A program made the position numbers and the translations under genes. A stretch of DNA of 6,635 nt from an uncultured Lachnospiraceae bacterium. GTDB taxonomy: Bacteria > Bacillota > Clostridia > Lachnospirales > Lachnospiraceae. This document shows positions 6,013-6,635 of this stretch, piece by piece (position 1 is the stretch's first letter; each line of letters begins with the position of its first letter). The stretch covers positions 1-6,635 of the forward strand of contig USSP01000106.1 of NCBI GenBank assembly GCA_900557385.1, read 5' to 3'. The notes beneath the pieces are model-generated. The model was not told the DNA's origin. It was given only the letters and a program-made list of their open reading frames with translations, and made no database searches.

Positions 6013-6021
6013 AGGGGGTAG
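6006..6021. promoter_or_regulatory. Dyad overlapping the -10 and start site of the aldehyde dehydrogenase promoter
   Basis: CTACCATAGGGGGTAG contains inverted arms CTACC and GGTAG around 6 nt. It covers the predicted -10 box and start point, a typical repressor position. The arms are only 5 bp, so chance is possible. Confidence 0.3.
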
Positions 6022-6064
6022 AACGCTTTATATAAAAAGCTTTTATGATAGAAAGGGGTTTCCG

Positions 6065-6622
6065 ATGAACGAACAGGAATTAAAGAATTTGTTAGATAAG
6101 CAGCACACCTTTTTTGCTTCCGGTGCTACCCAGCCGGTAGCCTTCCGGCTGGCACAGCTGACCCGGCTGGAGCAGGCACTGTCGCGATATGAAAAAGCTC
6201 TTTGCAATGCCTTAAAGCAGGATTTGGGGAAAAGTTCCATGGAGAGCTATATGTGTGAAATCGGGCTTACCTTGTCCGAGCTTCACTGGATGAAGAAGCA
6301 TCTGCCACGGCTGGCAAAGTGTACCCGGGTTTCCACTCCGGTGTCCCAGTTCGCTGCCAAAAGCTTCCGCTCTCCTTCGCCTTACGGCACCGTGCTGATT
6401 ATGAGTCCCTGGAATTATCCGGTGTTACTCACGCTGGAGCCTTTGATCGATGCCCTGGCTGCAGGGAATACTGCTGTGGTGAAACCCAGTGCCTACGCGC
6501 CATGCACCAGTAAGGTATTGCAGAAGCTTTTGGAAGACATTTGGCACCAGGTGTGTTTGAAAGCTATTCGGCTGGTACAGAAACTAAACCACGGATTAAC
6601 CAAGATGCGGTCCGTATTATGA
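6065..6622 (+). CDS. Aldehyde dehydrogenase, N-terminal fragment truncated at an out-of-frame junction
   Basis: The first 159 residues match the start of NAD(P)-dependent aldehyde dehydrogenases of the YwdH/fatty-aldehyde branch, which oxidise aldehydes to acids. Visible motifs are SPYGTVLIMSPWNYP (105-119) and AAGNTAVVKPSAYAP (132-146), the cofactor-binding segment with the conserved Lys140. After EDI (157-159) the frame reads WHQVCLKAIRLVQK to a TGA at 6620-6622, which does not look like this family. The catalytic glutamate and cysteine and the oligomerisation domain are missing: 185 residues against roughly 450-460 in the family. The start at 6065 has AAAGGGG (6052-6058) 6 nt upstream. The longer frame start at 5984 is TTG within the -35 box and is rejected. 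As it stands the product would be inactive. The tail is out-of-frame translation of an arsC-like sequence described next. Confidence 0.9.
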   Translation: MNEQELKNLLDKQHTFFASGATQPVAFRLAQLTRLEQALSRYEKALCNALKQDLGKSSMESYMCEIGLTLSELHWMKKHLPRLAKCTRVSTPVSQFAAKSFRSPSPYGTVLIMSPWNYPVLLTLEPLIDALAAGNTAVVKPSAYAPCTSKVLQKLLEDIWHQVCLKAIRLVQKLNHGLTKMRSVL

Positions 6623-6635
6623 AAGAACTGTATAA
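6517..6635 (+). pseudogene. ArsC-type arsenate reductase / low-molecular-weight phosphatase fragment fused out of frame to the aldehyde dehydrogenase
   Basis: In the frame beginning at 6517 the DNA encodes 39 residues running from IAEAFGRHLAPG through FESYSAGTETKPRINQDAV to RIMKELY, open at the window edge. This matches the segment just after the catalytic P-loop of thioredoxin-coupled ArsC proteins, in which NSCRSQ-(M/I)AE is followed by the YSAG-E-T motif. The P-loop CX5R and all upstream sequence are absent; a TAA lies at 6511-6513 in this frame. There is no usable start, so no ArsC could be made from this copy. Bases 6517 to about 6541 read sensibly both as aldehyde dehydrogenase (VLQKLLEDI, frame of 6065) and as ArsC (IAEAFGRH), so the join lies in this roughly 25-nt stretch. 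It may be an assembly chimera at a contig end or a true recombination scar. Confidence 0.82.

Noticed and set aside
6032..6046. ATAAAA-AGC-TTTTAT palindrome before the aldehyde dehydrogenase ribosome site
   Set aside because: The AT-only arms make a very weak hairpin, and such palindromes are common by chance in AT-rich leaders.
5984..6064. TTG at 5984 as start of the aldehyde dehydrogenase
   Set aside because: This TTG is part of the TTGACA -35 box, and the first 27 residues are not family-like. The ATG at 6065 has a well-spaced AAAGGGG.
6535..6622. A simple single-base frameshift in the aldehyde dehydrogenase
   Set aside because: No shifted frame restores aldehyde dehydrogenase sequence; the other frame restores ArsC sequence, so this is a join between two genes rather than a base indel.

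Overview
The window looks like chromosomal DNA of an anaerobic low-to-mid GC Firmicute, most likely a gut Clostridia/Lachnospiraceae member. The evidence is a class I hybrid-cluster protein paired with a Crp/Fnr regulator, a NikMN-type cobalt/nickel ECF component, strong purine-rich Shine-Dalgarno sites, and TTG start use. The assignment rests on protein character and gene order only. I see no rRNA, tRNA, insertion sequence, phage gene or CRISPR array.

From right to left on the minus strand, six genes run in one direction: a Crp/Fnr-family regulator (5883-5242), hcp hybrid-cluster protein (5150-3543), a CorA-family divalent cation transporter (about 3455-2547), deoB phosphopentomutase (2515-1325), a CbiM/NikMN-type Co/Ni transporter component (1239-235), and the first 77 residues of a PlsC-type acyltransferase that leaves the window at base 1. 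Gaps are short (91, 87, 31, 85 and 3 nt). The block could be partly co-transcribed, with internal promoters suggested before hcp and before corA. The regulator and hcp form a recognisable nitrosative-stress/hydroxylamine module. A 17-bp dyad between them sits about 40 bp upstream of a predicted hcp start site and also resembles a terminator for the regulator gene. The octamer TTATAACC, part of that dyad, recurs twice in the regulator's own upstream region, which suggests autoregulation. CorA and NikMN flank deoB, so two metal transporters surround a metal-dependent nucleoside-catabolism enzyme.

On the plus strand, divergent from the regulator, an aldehyde dehydrogenase gene begins at 6065 behind a good promoter (TTGACA, 17 bp, TACCAT). 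Its family resemblance stops after about 159 residues. From about 6517 to the end, another reading frame encodes the middle of an ArsC-type arsenate reductase/low-molecular-weight phosphatase, without its catalytic N-terminus or any start codon. This junction is the most anomalous thing in the window. It is either an assembly or sequencing chimera at the contig end or a genuine illegitimate recombination.

I found no clearly new biological system. The strongest leads are the chimeric junction, the putative regulator-site set around hcp, and the NikMN gene without its Q and O partners.
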